Part shown: positions 1-11,261 of the stretch, piece by piece | How positions within the stretch are numbered: the stretch's first letter is position 1 | Layout of the letters: every line of letters starts with the position of its first letter | DNA from: Thysanoteuthis rhombus | Taxonomy: Eukaryota; Mollusca; Cephalopoda; Oegopsida; Thysanoteuthidae | Reading direction: 5' to 3' | Length of the DNA: 64,000 bases | Assembly: GCA_963457665.1 (NCBI GenBank) | Contig: OY735212.1 | Location: 58,270,038 to 58,334,037, forward strand | Position numbers and translations under genes: made by a program | The notes under the pieces: model-generated | The model's input: only the letters and a program-made list of their open reading frames with translations | Told to the model about the DNA's origin: nothing | The model's database searches: none

Positions 1-123
1 TAGCCAAAATGAAAGGATTTATTTTATTCATCTTCCAATAAAATAAAGCAAAGATAAATGTGTTTATTCATAACTGGATGAAAATAAATCACCTGATTAT
101 CATCAGGAGTGTAAGCATTCTTT

Positions 124-464
124 GTTAGAAACCATCAACCAAAACTGTCAACATAGGTTTCTTCAGTTTTTAGGTTGGGTTGGCTGGCTATGTATGTGTC
201 ATATGCATAGGCCCACACCAGGAGCTAGAGGGATAAAGCTTTAAACATTTATTCCTTATGATCTTTATGTTTTTATTGTTTTTTTTTATTCCCCCCTCAC
301 TAATAAGGTTTTTAGAAAGGGTTCATTTTGCTATGTATATTTATGCAAAATTGATCACTTAGTTTGTGTCCAGCAGCCTTGTTTAATTGATCACCCCCAA
401 CACAGCATGCTGCCAAAAGACACTGGTTATGTGACAGTTTCTATCGAGTAACTCACCAGACCTG
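124..464 (+). mobile_element. Family A repeat, copy 1 (shortened)
   Basis: Non-coding dispersed repeat. It opens with TTAGAAACCATCAACC and an AAAACTGTC unit, then a GTTGGCTGGCTATGTATG tract. It ends with the conserved block ATCACCCCCAACACAGCATG and then GTGACAGTTTCTAT. Some 100 bases present in the other copies (the part around AGTGATCACT...GAGAGAAGTAAC) are missing here. The near-terminal GACAGTTTCTA is the inverted complement of the start, which suggests a non-autonomous DNA transposon. No coding frame is shared between copies. Confidence 0.7.
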
Positions 465-1070
465 CAATTCTCTTTCTTTTTGCCATGGAGATGAGAACCA
501 CTCAGCCGTATTTCCCAATTCTCTACCAGATTTTTCTCCTAAATAAATGTTCATAAAACCGTACATGATGGACATGAGTCTGCTGAAGATACCATATCAG
601 AGTAGACCTGCCTGTTAACCGAGAACATATAAATTGATTCCATGAGCTGAATTTAACATTGATGGGTGCAAAAGACTTCTTGGAGGATCTTCTATTTTTG
701 TATTCGGCTATTATTTTCCAGCAGATCGAAACCAAGAATGAAATATTCATAAAATGTTTAATTCAAAGTCCTTCATGGATCAATAATCAATTTCTATGTA
801 CTCTATGTGCCTCATTGCCCCTTCCCTGTTTATTAATTATGGAAAAAATTTCCACAATCCCCATCTTTATAAGGATCCCCTTGCTAAATGATTATCGAGA
901 GTCTATCTCCACTTTTCTATCCCTAACAGTTAAGGAAAGGTGGAAAGAAGGGCAACTACAGATTTATCAAAGTTTCCCTATCAAGGGAACAATTATTAAC
1001 AATGCAAGAAGGAGAACTGAGTTTAACTTATTTTGTTTATATGTACAGTTTATCTAACCAAATTTACACA
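465..1070. other. No recognised feature; one 132-codon open frame
   Basis: A plus-strand frame stays open over 659-1057, but its product shows no domain, signal peptide or motif I recognise. No splice-bounded continuation is evident either side. In DNA this rich in AT and repeats, one frame of this length can occur by chance, so I do not call a gene. Confidence 0.4.
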
Positions 1071-1587
1071 CTAGGATAGCAAGCCTTTGGCAGAGCTAGC
1101 TCAACCTTAAAATATAATAAGATCCCATTGATCCTAAAAAGAAGAGTGTATAATCAATGCATCCTCCCAATAGTCACTTATGGAGCTGAAACATGGGATT
1201 TAACCATGAGACAGACCTGTAAATTGAGAACCATGCAATGTGCACATGAAAGAATAATGGCTGGCCTCACATTGAGAGATCACAAGACAGCACAGTACAT
1301 CCGAGAAAAGACAAGAGTCAGGGACATCGTAGGATCCATTAAAAATCTCAAATGGCGGTGAGCTGGCCATGTTCCAAGAAGGGTAGACAATCGATGGACA
1401 TCGCTACTCACGACATGGATCCCCTGAGACCACATGCGCAACCGAGGCCGGCAGAATGTTAGATGGAGAGACAAGCTAGACAAGTTCAGGAAGTACTGGC
1501 TCCGTGATGCCCATGATAGGGAAGTGTGGCAAATCCTGGGGAAGGTCTATGTCCAACAATGGACGCTAAAAGACTGATGATGATGAA
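1071..1587 (+). mobile_element. LINE 3' end, endonuclease-reverse transcriptase C-terminus (degenerate)
   Basis: The frame at 1128-1361 reads LKRRVYNQCILPIVTYGAET, then KLRTMQCAHERIM, then HKTAQYIREKTRVRDIVGSI and LKWR. This is the thumb and C-terminal region typical of non-LTR retrotransposon polyproteins of the LINE type common in invertebrate genomes. A stop follows LKWR, but the homology continues to about 1560 in the form of AGHVPRRVDNRW, a GRQNVRWRDKLDKFRKYW block and VQQWTLKD. The element ends in a TGATGATGATG tail at 1576-1587. Everything upstream of the thumb is lost, as expected for a 5'-truncated insertion. The clade (RTE-like or a relative) is not settled. Confidence 0.85.
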
Positions 1588-2514
1588 TTGTATCCAATAA
1601 TTTCAGTGATTTTAAAATTTTGTACCACTAAAAAAATTTTCTGTTTAATTTTTCTTTAAAGACATAAGGATTTTATTGTTCCTGTCAATACTGTACGTTT
1701 TTACTTCCTTTGTGCCTACCCCATCCTTACTTTAAATCTCACTCAAATGACTTTGAATTCCTCAGATCCTACTAAACTGTGTTGGTGGCCATAATTTGCG
1801 CTCCCCACCCTGGCCCATTCCACCCAGCCACCATCCTTTGTCTATTGAATTGTGACAAATTTTCAATCCCACCCTACTTTATCTGACCCCCCATGGCAAA
1901 TAAACACCTCAGAGTTATATATAATAAATCCCAAAACCAATCGAAACACTTGGAATTAAGCCTTCAAATAAGAACTTACCTCAAGGAAACTTCAGCAAAT
2001 TTCTGAATAATGTTGCTAGAATGGAGAAACATTTTTTCAAAACATATTTTGAGGGAAAACCTTAAAATCTTCAGGCCTTGCGCAGCTGCAGCATTTGCAC
2101 TGCCTTGAGTATGAACTTGTTTTTTTCCTTGTTTTTTTTATTATTGTTTTTCTTACTTTTGCTTTTAGCTCTTGAAAAAACAACAACGTATAATCCAGGT
2201 ATTCTTCAGTGCAATCAGAAAAATAAAGAGTTTTATCTTTGCTGTAGAATCACCATCCATTTCACAGTTGTATCAAAAAGCTACTGAAAGTTGGGATGAA
2301 GGTAAAAAGTTGGTCAAAATTGATAATAATGTTTGGAGAAATAAGAAATATTGTTAATTTTACATATCAGTTTGGATTATTGTGATGTTCTGACAAACTG
2401 TGAAGAGTTTAATCCTCTAAACTTGGGTAAGATTGTTCTCATTATTGTTATAGTAGAAAAACAATGTCAACTCCAGACTTGGACTGGTCTTTGACAACAA
2501 AAAACAAAAATAGA
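1588..2514. other. No recognised feature
   Basis: AT-rich sequence with a somewhat C-rich patch at 1790-1890. Short overlapping frames at 2078-2357 have no recognisable product; one is a run of leucine and phenylalanine codons from a T-rich tract. Confidence 0.4.
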
Positions 2515-2957
2515 ATCAACATTCGAAGGGAAGTTATGAATCACTGCCAACCATTCATCTTTCTTTTTACCTTGTAAACTAAGCAGAGATGAGTGGTAAA
2601 ATTACCTTACCTTGATGGAAATACAATCAGTATGGTTTGAATCATAAATTAATGATTAGAAAAAAACAGGTGTGGTTAGCCACTCAATAGGAAATCTCAT
2701 GTGAGACAGCGTGCAGTGTTCAGGGTGATCGATGACTAAATTACTTCTCTCACCTTTTGTTAGGCACTAAAAAGTCCAAATTTTCATAAAAAAAATAAGC
2801 ATGAATGTTACTGGACATAAACTAAGGGACCATTATCTCACATTGAAAATTGAACCTCCCACTAAACACTTATATAGGAGGTGGATTTTTGATAAACTAA
2901 AAAACGTTTTTTCTACTCACTGAAGGGTGTGCATGTGCAACATTTCAGGTTTCTACC
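2515..2957 (-). mobile_element. Family A repeat, long version, minus strand
   Basis: From 2666 to 2957 this is family A reversed, with GTTAGCCACTCAATAG, GGGTGATCGATGAC and the AACCTCCCACTAAA block. The 150 bases before it (TTATGAATCACTGCCAACC ... TTACCTTGATGGAAATAC ... GGTTTGAATCATAAATTAAT) match the stretches before the minus-strand copies at 21995 and 24995. The full repeat unit is therefore longer than the core. Confidence 0.65.
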
Positions 2958-2984
2958 ATGAATGGCTCAGGATGTGAAAAGCCT

Positions 2985-3198
2985 GGATCATCATCTTTTA
3001 ACATCTGTCATTGGACAAAGACCTTCCTCAGGATCTGCCACATTTCTCTATAATCGGTGTCACAGAGCCAGTATTTTCTGAATTTGTCTAGTCCATCTTG
3101 TATTTTGTTGGCCTCTGTTTTGCATGTGATCTCTGGGGATCCATGTTGTGAGTTGTGATGTCCATTGGTTGTTTGTCATTCTCACAACTTGACCAGCA
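2985..3198 (-). mobile_element. LINE 3' end fragment (minus strand)
   Basis: Read in reverse, the sequence carries the last part of the same LINE family as at 1071. It has a TGGTCAAGTTGTGAGAATG block (GHVxRM-like), the peptide DITTHNMDPQRSHAKQRPTK (variant of DxxxHxxPRDHxxNRGRP), and a terminal GACAGATGTTAAAAGATGA. It is broken by stops and lacks the reverse transcriptase core. It appears to sit inside a longer repeat whose two parts flank it (2515-2957 and 3199-3310). Confidence 0.7.
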
Positions 3199-3310
3199 AA
3201 TGTCAGAACGCATGAAAAACCTAAACCCAGCAACAGTATTTAAACCACTTTTGTGGGTAGTGGTGCATAATTTTTGATTCCCCAAAGAAAGAGTTGCTTC
3301 GGCCATCTTT
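3199..3310 (-). repeat. Family C repeat segment
   Basis: The stretch ATGTCAGAACGCATG, then CTAAACCCAGCAACAGTATT and GTGGGTAGTGGTG, recurs at 25515-25620 and in part at 22690-22765. It lies downstream of minus-strand family A copies and may be the far part of the same element. A 72-codon minus frame over it has no recognisable domain. The strand is given relative to family A. Confidence 0.5.
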
Positions 3311-3499
3311 CATGCTTCACTATTAACATCTGAAACTGCCTTTTTTTGTTGTAGATCACTGCATTTGTGTCTGGCTGTCAGGTAGAACAGTTCTGTAAAG
3401 TTCAAAATATCAGCATGTCAATAGTGTGCATAAAGGACAAAATTCATTGAAAAAAATAACCCTGTTTTCTCAAGAAATTCTTATTTGGATAAATTTTCA

Positions 3500-3575
3500 T
3501 ACCACACATAAATAGATCACTGTAGTCTGCGCGTGTACCAGAATTGATTATCAAAAAAAATTATCGAAGAAAGTC
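3500..3575 (-). mobile_element. Family B repeat, terminal fragment
   Basis: CATAAATAGATCACTGTAGTC, then GTGTACCAGAATTGATTATC, then runs of A with TTATCGAAGAAA match one end of family B (full copies at 13730 and 20906). Only the terminal 70 or so bases remain. Confidence 0.5.
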
Positions 3576-3599
3576 TTCAAAATCTTCAGTAATGTTCCT

Positions 3600-4240
3600 G
3601 GAATCCTTGGGGGGTTTTGGGTCTTCCGACTTCATATCCCCACTCTCCAGGTGATCCCACCAGGGTTGATCAGACACTGATGTGTGTCCAGACAGCTAAC
3701 TACATGCACCTCATGCCGCTCCTCTTCTGAGCCATAACCATCTTGAGGATGGCTCTGCTGCTTTGGTGATATCGTGAATAGCTCTCCTTTTCCTTTCTCT
3801 ATCAATTACTAGCATGCTGGAGGCTCTGACAAGAGAACCAGTTGTGAATCCCCTGCAACTGGGAGACACCTGGCTCCCCATCCTTCCTGCTGACAGTTGT
3901 TGATCAGCTCCGAATACTTACAGAGCTTCCTTCTAAATGCTTCCTCAAAGTGATCATCTCATAAGACTGTTAGCCCAAGCAACACAGCTTGTTTTGTAGA
4001 CTCAGACACAAGGACAATGTCTGGTCGCAGAGTGGTGGTTGCACTGAAACCTGGAACTTGTCCTCCACCTTGCCCATTCTCAGTGCCATGGATCTTGATT
4101 TGGCAGGTTTGCCCACTTCACTGTGATTTGCAGTCCCTTCAGAATCCATCGACAACCTTGAACTGATTCCGATGTGACTGTGTGGTCATCTATAAGTGCT
4201 CTGAAGGGTTAGAGCAGATATCATTCTGAGTTGTTTGTAT
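3600..4240 (-). mobile_element. LINE C-terminal domain of the restriction-like-endonuclease type, plus 3' end (degenerate)
   Basis: On the minus strand, reading down from about 4220, the frame gives a KWANLP segment, then LRPDIVLVSESTKQAVLLG followed by LTV near 4035-3970. After a frame change come AFRRKLCKYSELINNCQQEG and WGARCLPV (about 3960-3870), then CRGFTTGSLVRASSML, and a tryptophan-rich end RWLWLRRG near 3725. The order RPDIVL ... ELTVPWE-like ... KYxELxxxC ... WxxxxxPVEVGCRGF ... LWxRR is known from C-terminal domains of R2/REL-type non-LTR retrotransposons and relatives. The PD...E/K core is eroded and there are at least two frameshifts. The 3' flank (3600-3720) resembles the untranslated end of that family. 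Confidence 0.7.
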
Positions 4241-4439
4241 TCTGGTTCAGCAGACTTGGTGAGCATCTTCATGATCAGGGAGAGCAACATCACAGAGATT
4301 GCAAATCCTGTAATAATGATAATTTCTAGTTTTGTATTAGAACTAAATAACGACAAGATTTGGGTGTTGTTGGTTGAAGATGACCATCAAGACCTGAAAA
4401 TAGCACTCTTCAAAAAACAACGAATAAGATATTTCTAGT

Positions 4440-4592
4440 TGGTGCCTCATGCCCAAATCTTATGATGGTATCTTCTGGATAATTTTAGATGAAAGGGTTG
4501 TTTTTATAGATAATTTTGGGGGTAATTTTTTGAATAATTAAATTTGGTACACATGCTGGCTACGATGATCCATTTATGCAAAGTATGGATAT
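4440..4592 (+). mobile_element. Family B repeat, 3' part
   Basis: Holds GGTGCCTCATGCCCAAATC, two GATAATTTTAGAT/GATAATTTTGGGG units, TTTGGTACACATG and the terminal GGCTACGATGATCCATTTAT, as in the end of the family B copies at 15635 and 49426. The first two thirds are missing. Confidence 0.6.
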
Positions 4593-5158
4593 TAATAAAA
4601 AATACTTTGAAATGATGTGGCAAGAAGTTGAAAGTTGATTTCCATCAATTCAAATCCAATCCATCAGCATCCGTTGAAACTCACAATTGATTTTGCAGTT
4701 CCTCAAAATGTCAATAAATTTTCTCTCCTTGGGAATTTTTTTATGTTTCGACCAATTTACATTTATCATAATTTGTTATTTCCAAAATTTCACTCATAGT
4801 AAAGATATCAAATATGTTCTTAACATTTTCAGCCATAATTATGTTTTTTTTAATTTATACTTCATGACAGCTAGTTGCATTAGTAATATCCAGAGAAAAG
4901 TGAATTGATATTATTCGTATTATTGGTATCCTCATTTTTATTCATATTTTATGATTTGGAGATGATATCTTTCTATTCTAGACATCAAAGTGAACTTATA
5001 AAATTTAATTTTGATTCAATTATGGATGATTTTAATTTATGCGTATAATAGAGGGCATAAAGATGATTTTTGAAATTTTTGTAAAATTTACAAGATCACG
5101 GCAAAACAAATATCTCAAAATTGCATTGGAACTCATTTTAATTTTCTTGATATGCTGA
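4593..5158. other. No recognised feature
   Basis: Very AT-rich sequence. The frame at 4687-4908 codes for phenylalanine-, isoleucine- and asparagine-rich peptide, typical of chance frames in AT-rich DNA. Confidence 0.4.
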
Positions 5159-5815
5159 TTTCAAGTGGGAACTTGAAATGGTGAAGGAAGACGAGGATTT
5201 TGAAGTGATTATAGATAATGAACTCAGATAAGAAAAAACATGTTCGTGAAAATGTAAAAAGAAAAAAAACAACAGTTCTAATGATGGTAATTATGAGAAG
5301 AATATTCCAGCACCTGGTTAAGAAATCCATAGTTCATACCCACCTAGAGTATGCAAATTCAGTTTGGACAGCATACAAAACAAAACACATTGTGTCAATA
5401 GAAGATGTTCAGAGGAGAGCCAAAAATCAAGTACCCGGAATGGCAAATCTAACTTATGGAGAGCACCTCTGTAAACTGATGCAACCAACTCATAGTTATA
5501 GAAGTGTAAGAGGAGACATGATAGAAGTATATGAGATCATGAAGGGAAAGTATGACAAGAGGGTTGGTAGCTTCATCAAAAAGTGGGAAGAAAATACACA
5601 GAGAACAGGAAACAGATAGAACAACCAGAAAACGTACCAACAAAGAGACAGGCTGGTTATATGAAAATATAATTTCAATATCTGCAGATATAGGATAGTC
5701 CACCAAATGAAATAGTGTGTTCCAAAAACATGAATTCTCTCAAGAACAGACTTGATAAATATTGGGATAAACAGGAGATTCTATACAACTACAAGTCCAC
5801 AATAAACATTTAGAA
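5159..5815 (+). mobile_element. CR1/jockey-like LINE reverse transcriptase C-terminus (partial)
   Basis: The 133-codon frame at 5218-5619 contains VHTHLEYANSVWTAYKTKHI, then SIEDVQRRAKNQVPGM, LTYGEHLCKLMQPTHSYR and RGDMIEVYEIMKGKYDKR. This is the hallmark of the C-terminal region of CR1/jockey-like LINE polyproteins, where HLEYAxxVWxP, IExVQRRATKxI and YRRxRGDxIExYKI are conserved. After the stop, other frames give further decayed homology ending near LDKYW and a TTCTATACAACTACAAGTCC stretch (about 5745-5800). The catalytic fingers and palm are absent. This is a different lineage from the LINE at 1071. Confidence 0.85.
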
Positions 5816-6218
5816 GTCATGTGAAAATCTGAAGTTATTACAGGAGTCTGGAGAACATAAAACTTGTTCCAGAAAATATCACTGGGCTAAAAACATAGCT
5901 TGTTGCTGCTCATGATAATATACCTAAAAGTATTGTTCTGGATATATTATTCATTTCATAAATGCTTTCCTGATATTTTGATACTAGATATGAATAATTC
6001 ATATGTAGATGAGAATTGTCGAATAGCATATAAAAATTTACAGATATTGATTTTCAATCAAAGTACCACTTTTGGGAAGGGGAAATTATTGTATGTTGTG
6101 TTATTCTGATGTGTTTCAAAATGAGATAACCTTGAAGTCTGTTTTGCCTAATTTTGAATTCCTCATCAAGAATCCAGTATTTCTCAGTTCACACTCCTCT
6201 AAAGTGGACTACGTACTT
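5816..6218. other. No recognised feature
   Basis: AT-rich sequence with short chance frames; nothing recognised. Confidence 0.35.
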
Positions 6219-6675
6219 GTTAGAAACTGTAAACCAAGACTGTCAACAGAACTGTCAAAATAGGTTTCTTCAGTTTTCAAGAAGAGCTGGCTTGCTATGT
6301 ATGTATGTATGTATGTATGTATACATGAATGCAAGTAAATATGTATGTATGTATTATGCATACAGACTGCTAGAGGGATGAAAATGTATACATTTACTCC
6401 TTATTATGTTTGCTAAAACGTTTTTTCAACAGTGGGGGGTCCGATGTACAATATAAGTTTAGTTTGTGCTCACTTGTTTTTTGAAAATTCCAAACTTTTT
6501 TAGTGAACACTAACCGAATAAAAGATGAGAAAAGAGACTAATTCATTGATCACCCCTTTTTCCTATGTTTTAATCAATCACCCCCAACACGGCATGCAGC
6601 TAAAAGACATTGGTCACGTGACGGTTTCTGTTGAGTAACTAAATAGATGTGTGGATTTGAAGTAGTAATTAAAAA
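6219..6675 (+). mobile_element. Family A repeat, copy 2 (first of a tandem pair)
   Basis: Starts GTTAGAAACTGTAAACC and contains an expanded TATG tract at 6297-6322. The later blocks include GTTTTTTGAAAATTCCAAAC, GATCACCCCTTTTTCC, CACCCCCAACACGGCATG and GTCACGTGACGGTTTC. It ends in ATTTGAAGTAGTAATTAAAA, which is repeated after the next copy. Confidence 0.75.
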
Positions 6676-7180
6676 GCTGTTGACAAAAACTGTCTCCAGA
6701 ACTGTCAACATAGGTTTCTTTCAGTCTTTAAGTTGGTCTGGCTGGCTGGCTATGTATGCATGTATGTATGTACTTATGTATGTATCAAGCATACTGGCTG
6801 TATCACAGGAACTAGAAGGCTAAAATTTTCAACATTTTCTCCTGATTATGTCTGGAAAAAAACATTTTTTTTTGTTTCACCTTAGATACCCCTCAAAAAG
6901 CTTTTTAGTAGGGGGGCTCAATTTGCAAGGTAAATCTATATTTGATTGATCCATTATTTTGAGCCTGCCAGCATTCACACTTGTTTTTAAAAAATTTAGA
7001 CTTTTTCAGTACTGCTGCCCAGTGAAAGGCAAGAGAAGTAATATTCATTGAACACCTTATTTTCCAATTTTTTAATTGATCACCCCCAACACAGTATGCT
7101 GCCAAAAGATATTGGTTATGTGACAGTTTTCAAAGAATGACTAATCAGACCTGTGGATTTGAAGTTGTAATTTAAAAAGG
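6676..7180 (+). mobile_element. Family A repeat, copy 3 (second of a tandem pair)
   Basis: Same element as 6219-6675, in the same orientation and directly after it. Conserved blocks are GGTTTCTTTCAGTC, GGCTGGCTGGCTATGTATG, CACCCCCAACACAGTATGC and GTGACAGTTTTC. The end, TGGATTTGAAGTTGTAATTT, matches the end of the first copy, so the pair looks like a tandem duplication of about 480-500 bp rather than two independent insertions. Confidence 0.75.
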
Positions 7181-7382
7181 GGGAATATGGAATGATTGAT
7201 TCCAAAAGATTTGCCAAACTTTGTCCATTTCGGGAAATTATGAATTATTTTTTTTCTCAAAGAAAACAATTAGCATTTTACTTATTTTTTTACTTTTATT
7301 TTTAAAATTTTGAAATTTTTAATTATCTTATCATTCAAAACTAGGAGAAAATTATTGATTTCATACACAAATATGTACAGCG

Positions 7383-7570
7383 TCAAGAAAGCTTTACAGC
7401 TTTAAACACTAAACATCAAAGTCACTTATTTCCCAATATCTCCCAATGCAATTTATGCAATATTCTTCAGTGATTTTTTCCCCTGTTTTACATATAGTTT
7501 GTCATTATAGTACCCTGTATGATATTTCTCTTGCTGGGATTATCGGTTGTTTACCATGTAACTGTTTCAG
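7383..7570 (-). repeat. Family D repeat, copy 1
   Basis: AAAGCTTTACAGCTTTAAAC, CACTTATTTCCCAATATCTC and the later ATTATAGTACCCTGTATGAT match the copies at 38583-38800 and (reversed) 57655-57868. On the minus strand the three copies share a reading frame with a peptide of the form INxIxRYWEMGD. The family is not one I can name. Confidence 0.55.
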
Positions 7571-10500
7571 GGATTTTAAAAACAAAACAGTCACATTAAC
7601 ATGGCACCCTAACAGTGTTGATCAAATACCATCCCCCTTCTCTTACTATATAGCGTATGTCATACATGTAGTTTGTCATTTTATATTGGGTATTATGGGT
7701 ATGGTATATTATATATGTACGTGTACATCATCATCATCTTTGTCATCATTGAACAACAAAGATGGCAAAGGGTTAAACAACCCAAGTCATCAAAGATAGT
7801 GAAGGGTTACTTCCCTTCTCATATATGCATGTGTTAGTTATATTATGTGTTTGCTGGAGTATTCCAGAACTCCTGGTCATACTGCTTTGTCTACACACTT
7901 GTAAATTGGCATCAGTACTCCACTATGCACCTTCTAAAAATATATGTTTTTCATTTTTGGAAAAAAAAAAAACTTTTTTGATCTTTTGGGGGATTTATTT
8001 TGATGAGTATAGTTTATTAATAACATCTAGTGAATCTAGATGTTTCTTTTTCTACATATCAGATGTGGAAAAACACCAGTGATATTATTGATAAAATTTA
8101 TTTTGACTATATTTATTTTCTGATGGGATTTTTTTTACATGACTTTGTTCAATCATTGACAATGATGGCAAATCAGTTTTAATTTTGTTTTTTTAGAATA
8201 GATCTTTTGACAGACACTCATCAGAGGATGATCCACTAGAAAATATTTAAATATTCAGTGCAGGTATAATCTGAAAAGATTCAAAGTGTCATTTTGAATG
8301 ACATTTTTCAAATTTGTTCAAATTATTTCTGCACAGTATATTCAGATGTTTCCTGATGGTTCATTCTCTGCTGATTCAAAAAAGATTTTTAAGATTCATT
8401 TTAAAGAACAAATTTGAAACTTTTTCTATGCCTCTTTTAGGTTTTATTGTGATTCCACTAAATATGGCAATTATACTCCAAGAATCTTTTTTACTTCCCT
8501 TATATGCATGACTATTACAATGGTACAAAACCAGTATAACTCTTTGATGGCTGTAGGTATTACACTATCAATATGAACTTATATATATACTTACAAAGCA
8601 TAGCTTAATACAGCAGGAGGTCAAATAGGGATGAATAGAGATAGAAAGATTGTATTACACCAAGGTCTATATGTATTGAGAGTCAGCATTTGAGATCCTG
8701 AATTTTAACCGAACTCCAACACCAACCAATGGTGCCACTTGGAAATATGTAACTATCACAACCACCAAGTAGTCTTATCAACTAATATAATGCAGATTTC
8801 TGTGTAAATTTTCCAAGGTTTCCAAAAAACCAAGTGGCATTTCAAAATATACTTAATACTTCTTTATTGCATAAACAATTTCTTCAGAGCTTTTACATAT
8901 CTTTTCTTCTCATTGACTCAAACAGTACTTTTTATATGAGAAAAAAATTAACAACATTTTGCCTTTTTGATTAAAATCATGTTAGTCATTTGTGTGATAT
9001 GGACACTGTTCAGTCAATAGTCATTCAAATGTCTATTTTTCCTCAGTAAATTTTGTTCTTACCTCGCCATTTGAGTGTGTATTTTCTATTTGGTACTATA
9101 CACATTCAGATTATTCCATAAACCAGGCTAAAACCCAGTAGTTATGTATAAATGTAAATATATACATAGAGAATGAAAAGTTGTTTTTTGAAGGGGTTCC
9201 TTAGAAAATTTACTTTTTGAAAAGTTTTCCCCGAGAAGCTCAAGTTAGAAGACCACTGATACAGAGTATTGCTTGCTTGTAAAATATAGTATCTATATCT
9301 AATCCTTATTGAAGACCTTGTAGTAGCTTCTATTTGTATTTTTTTAAATACCACAATAGCCTGGGATTCAATACCAATGTGTAAAGCAAACATCTCTCAT
9401 TGGAGTTAGTTTGGCTGTATTGAAGCAAAATCAAAGATTTCAGATAATCCTGTTCCTTACAAAGAAATTCTGTTCTTTCTTCCCAGGATAATTGTGCAAA
9501 AATGAGGAACTAATTCCTTCCATCAGCAAAGTTTGTACAAAGGATGTCCTCTCAAAATGAGTGCCAACACAGATCCCCAACAGAACATTTGTGGCTCATT
9601 GGAGATTCGCAACACAGCCAAGCATGTAAATTAATTTCTATATAATGTTATCAAAGAGTGCGCCCAGTAGTAGGAAGATTCGCATACACAATATGTATTA
9701 CTTGAAGGCAAAACCCCGATGGGACTCTTCCATCACTCAGTGCTTTTATTAAGGCAAATCAGTAAATATGTCCTGAGGATTATTCTTATGGATGATGAAT
9801 GTAAATTTCAAATTTCTCAACTATGCAAGTTGGCTCTTAAAGTTCAAATTAATAGAATTTCTCTGTTGATGTTGACTGCAGTGATATTTGGTGAATAAGG
9901 CTTCATCAGGAAGCTGGAAATTGAAATTAGCCGAACTAGGACAGAGTCCATTCCAATAGTGCATGTTTGGAAAGGGCTGGATTTTATGGTGTGTGAGCAG
10001 ACTGCATAATTGTCATGGAAGATCATTTTCAATCTTTTGAGGTATTTCGGTCACTTCTTTTCAGGGTTGGCAAATTAGATATTTTGTATCTAAATTTAGA
10101 TAATTCTAAAGAGTGGGAGTCAAGTGAGATTATTGATAGAACTTATGAAGAAAAATTCATAATCTTCAATTATTATTTATACTTATTAGATTTCTCAAGA
10201 ACCACTAATACCAAAAACTTTGGACTCATTATGTCTTATGCACTGACTAATCTGATGAATGACAATTTTTATGGAGTGGTTTGTTGTTGAGTATTTGTGG
10301 TGCATACACATGGAGATGCAGAGATTTCTTCAGTTGCAGTTGGATGTGTTCTGATATCGAAAATAAATTTGTTTTTTTGATATTCATTATTTCTCCATTT
10401 TTTTACTGTTGGAACAAATCTTCTATTAAGAACGTTATCTTCTAACTAAATAAGTTGTTTTATGTTTTTTTTATTAATAATTTGTGCTTTTAATTTGATT

Positions 10501-10591
10501 TTGTTTTTTTTGTCTTTTTATTACAGAACTTTTTTCTTTCAATTAGATGATCAAGTGATTCTTTTATTCCTATTTTCCCTTTAATACAATC
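7571..10591. other. No recognised feature
   Basis: Three kilobases of AT-rich sequence with only short frames (longest about 90 codons at 10015-10290) whose products have no recognisable domain. A CATCATCATC tract at 7728 could be the end of a further LINE on the minus strand, but no coding remnant could be followed from it. Confidence 0.35.
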
Positions 10592-10962
10592 AATTCATTG
10601 TAGCCCCACAATTTGCCCAACCAACCAGCCCAGTGGGATACAGATTCTTCTTTCTTCGAGTGTCCATGTGTATCTATGTATATGTCTACATGCGTGCATG
10701 CATGTGTGTGTGTGTGTTTGTGTGTGGGTGCACATGGTTATATTTGGGGTCTAAAACCTTGAAGATTTCCACAAATACACCACTAGGCACCATCGAAAAA
10801 CGTTTTTTTGTTTTTTTCGAAAATGCTCCTACAGTCATTCTGGATCAACAATGCCCCAAATCTTGCGCAGGTAGTTTTTAGATAATTTTAGATAAAAAAT
10901 AAATTTACTAAGATATTTTCAGATAAAAGATCTGTTTTTTTTTAGATAATTCTTATCATTAC
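10592..10962 (+). mobile_element. Family B repeat, copy with 5' end
   Basis: Opens with TTCATTGTAGCCCCAC and GCCCAACCAACCAGCCCAGT. It then has a TGTG-rich tract (10692-10735), ACCACTAGGCACCATCG, TCATTCTGGATCAACAATGC and repeated TTTTAGATAA units. The expected closing GGCTACAGTGATTCATTTA is missing, so the copy is 3'-truncated. Confidence 0.7.
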
Positions 10963-11261
10963 AAATCCTTATCAGAAAAGAGTTTTTCTTTCCCAAGTGT
11001 TTAGTTTAGTATTTGTAAAATCTACACAATTAACTACATTTATCAGTTCATGTTTAGTGATTAAAATACAATGCTAAAAACTAGATTAGTTTCTGTTTTA
11101 CCGCTGACATCAAATTGGCTTTATATAATTTGGTAATGTCTTTAGACTAATAACCTTATCTTGGTTGCTTCTAAGTCATCATTTTGATTGGTCAGTTCTA
11201 TAGCTTCTGTTCGATAAATGTCACATCCAATGATGTTCAAGTGACTTTTGTACAGAACAAA

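Noticed and set aside
659-1057. 132-codon open frame, among the longest in the window
   Set aside because: No domain, no signal or membrane pattern, no partner exons; it ends without a family-like C-terminus. Chance in repeat-rich AT DNA is the simpler reading.
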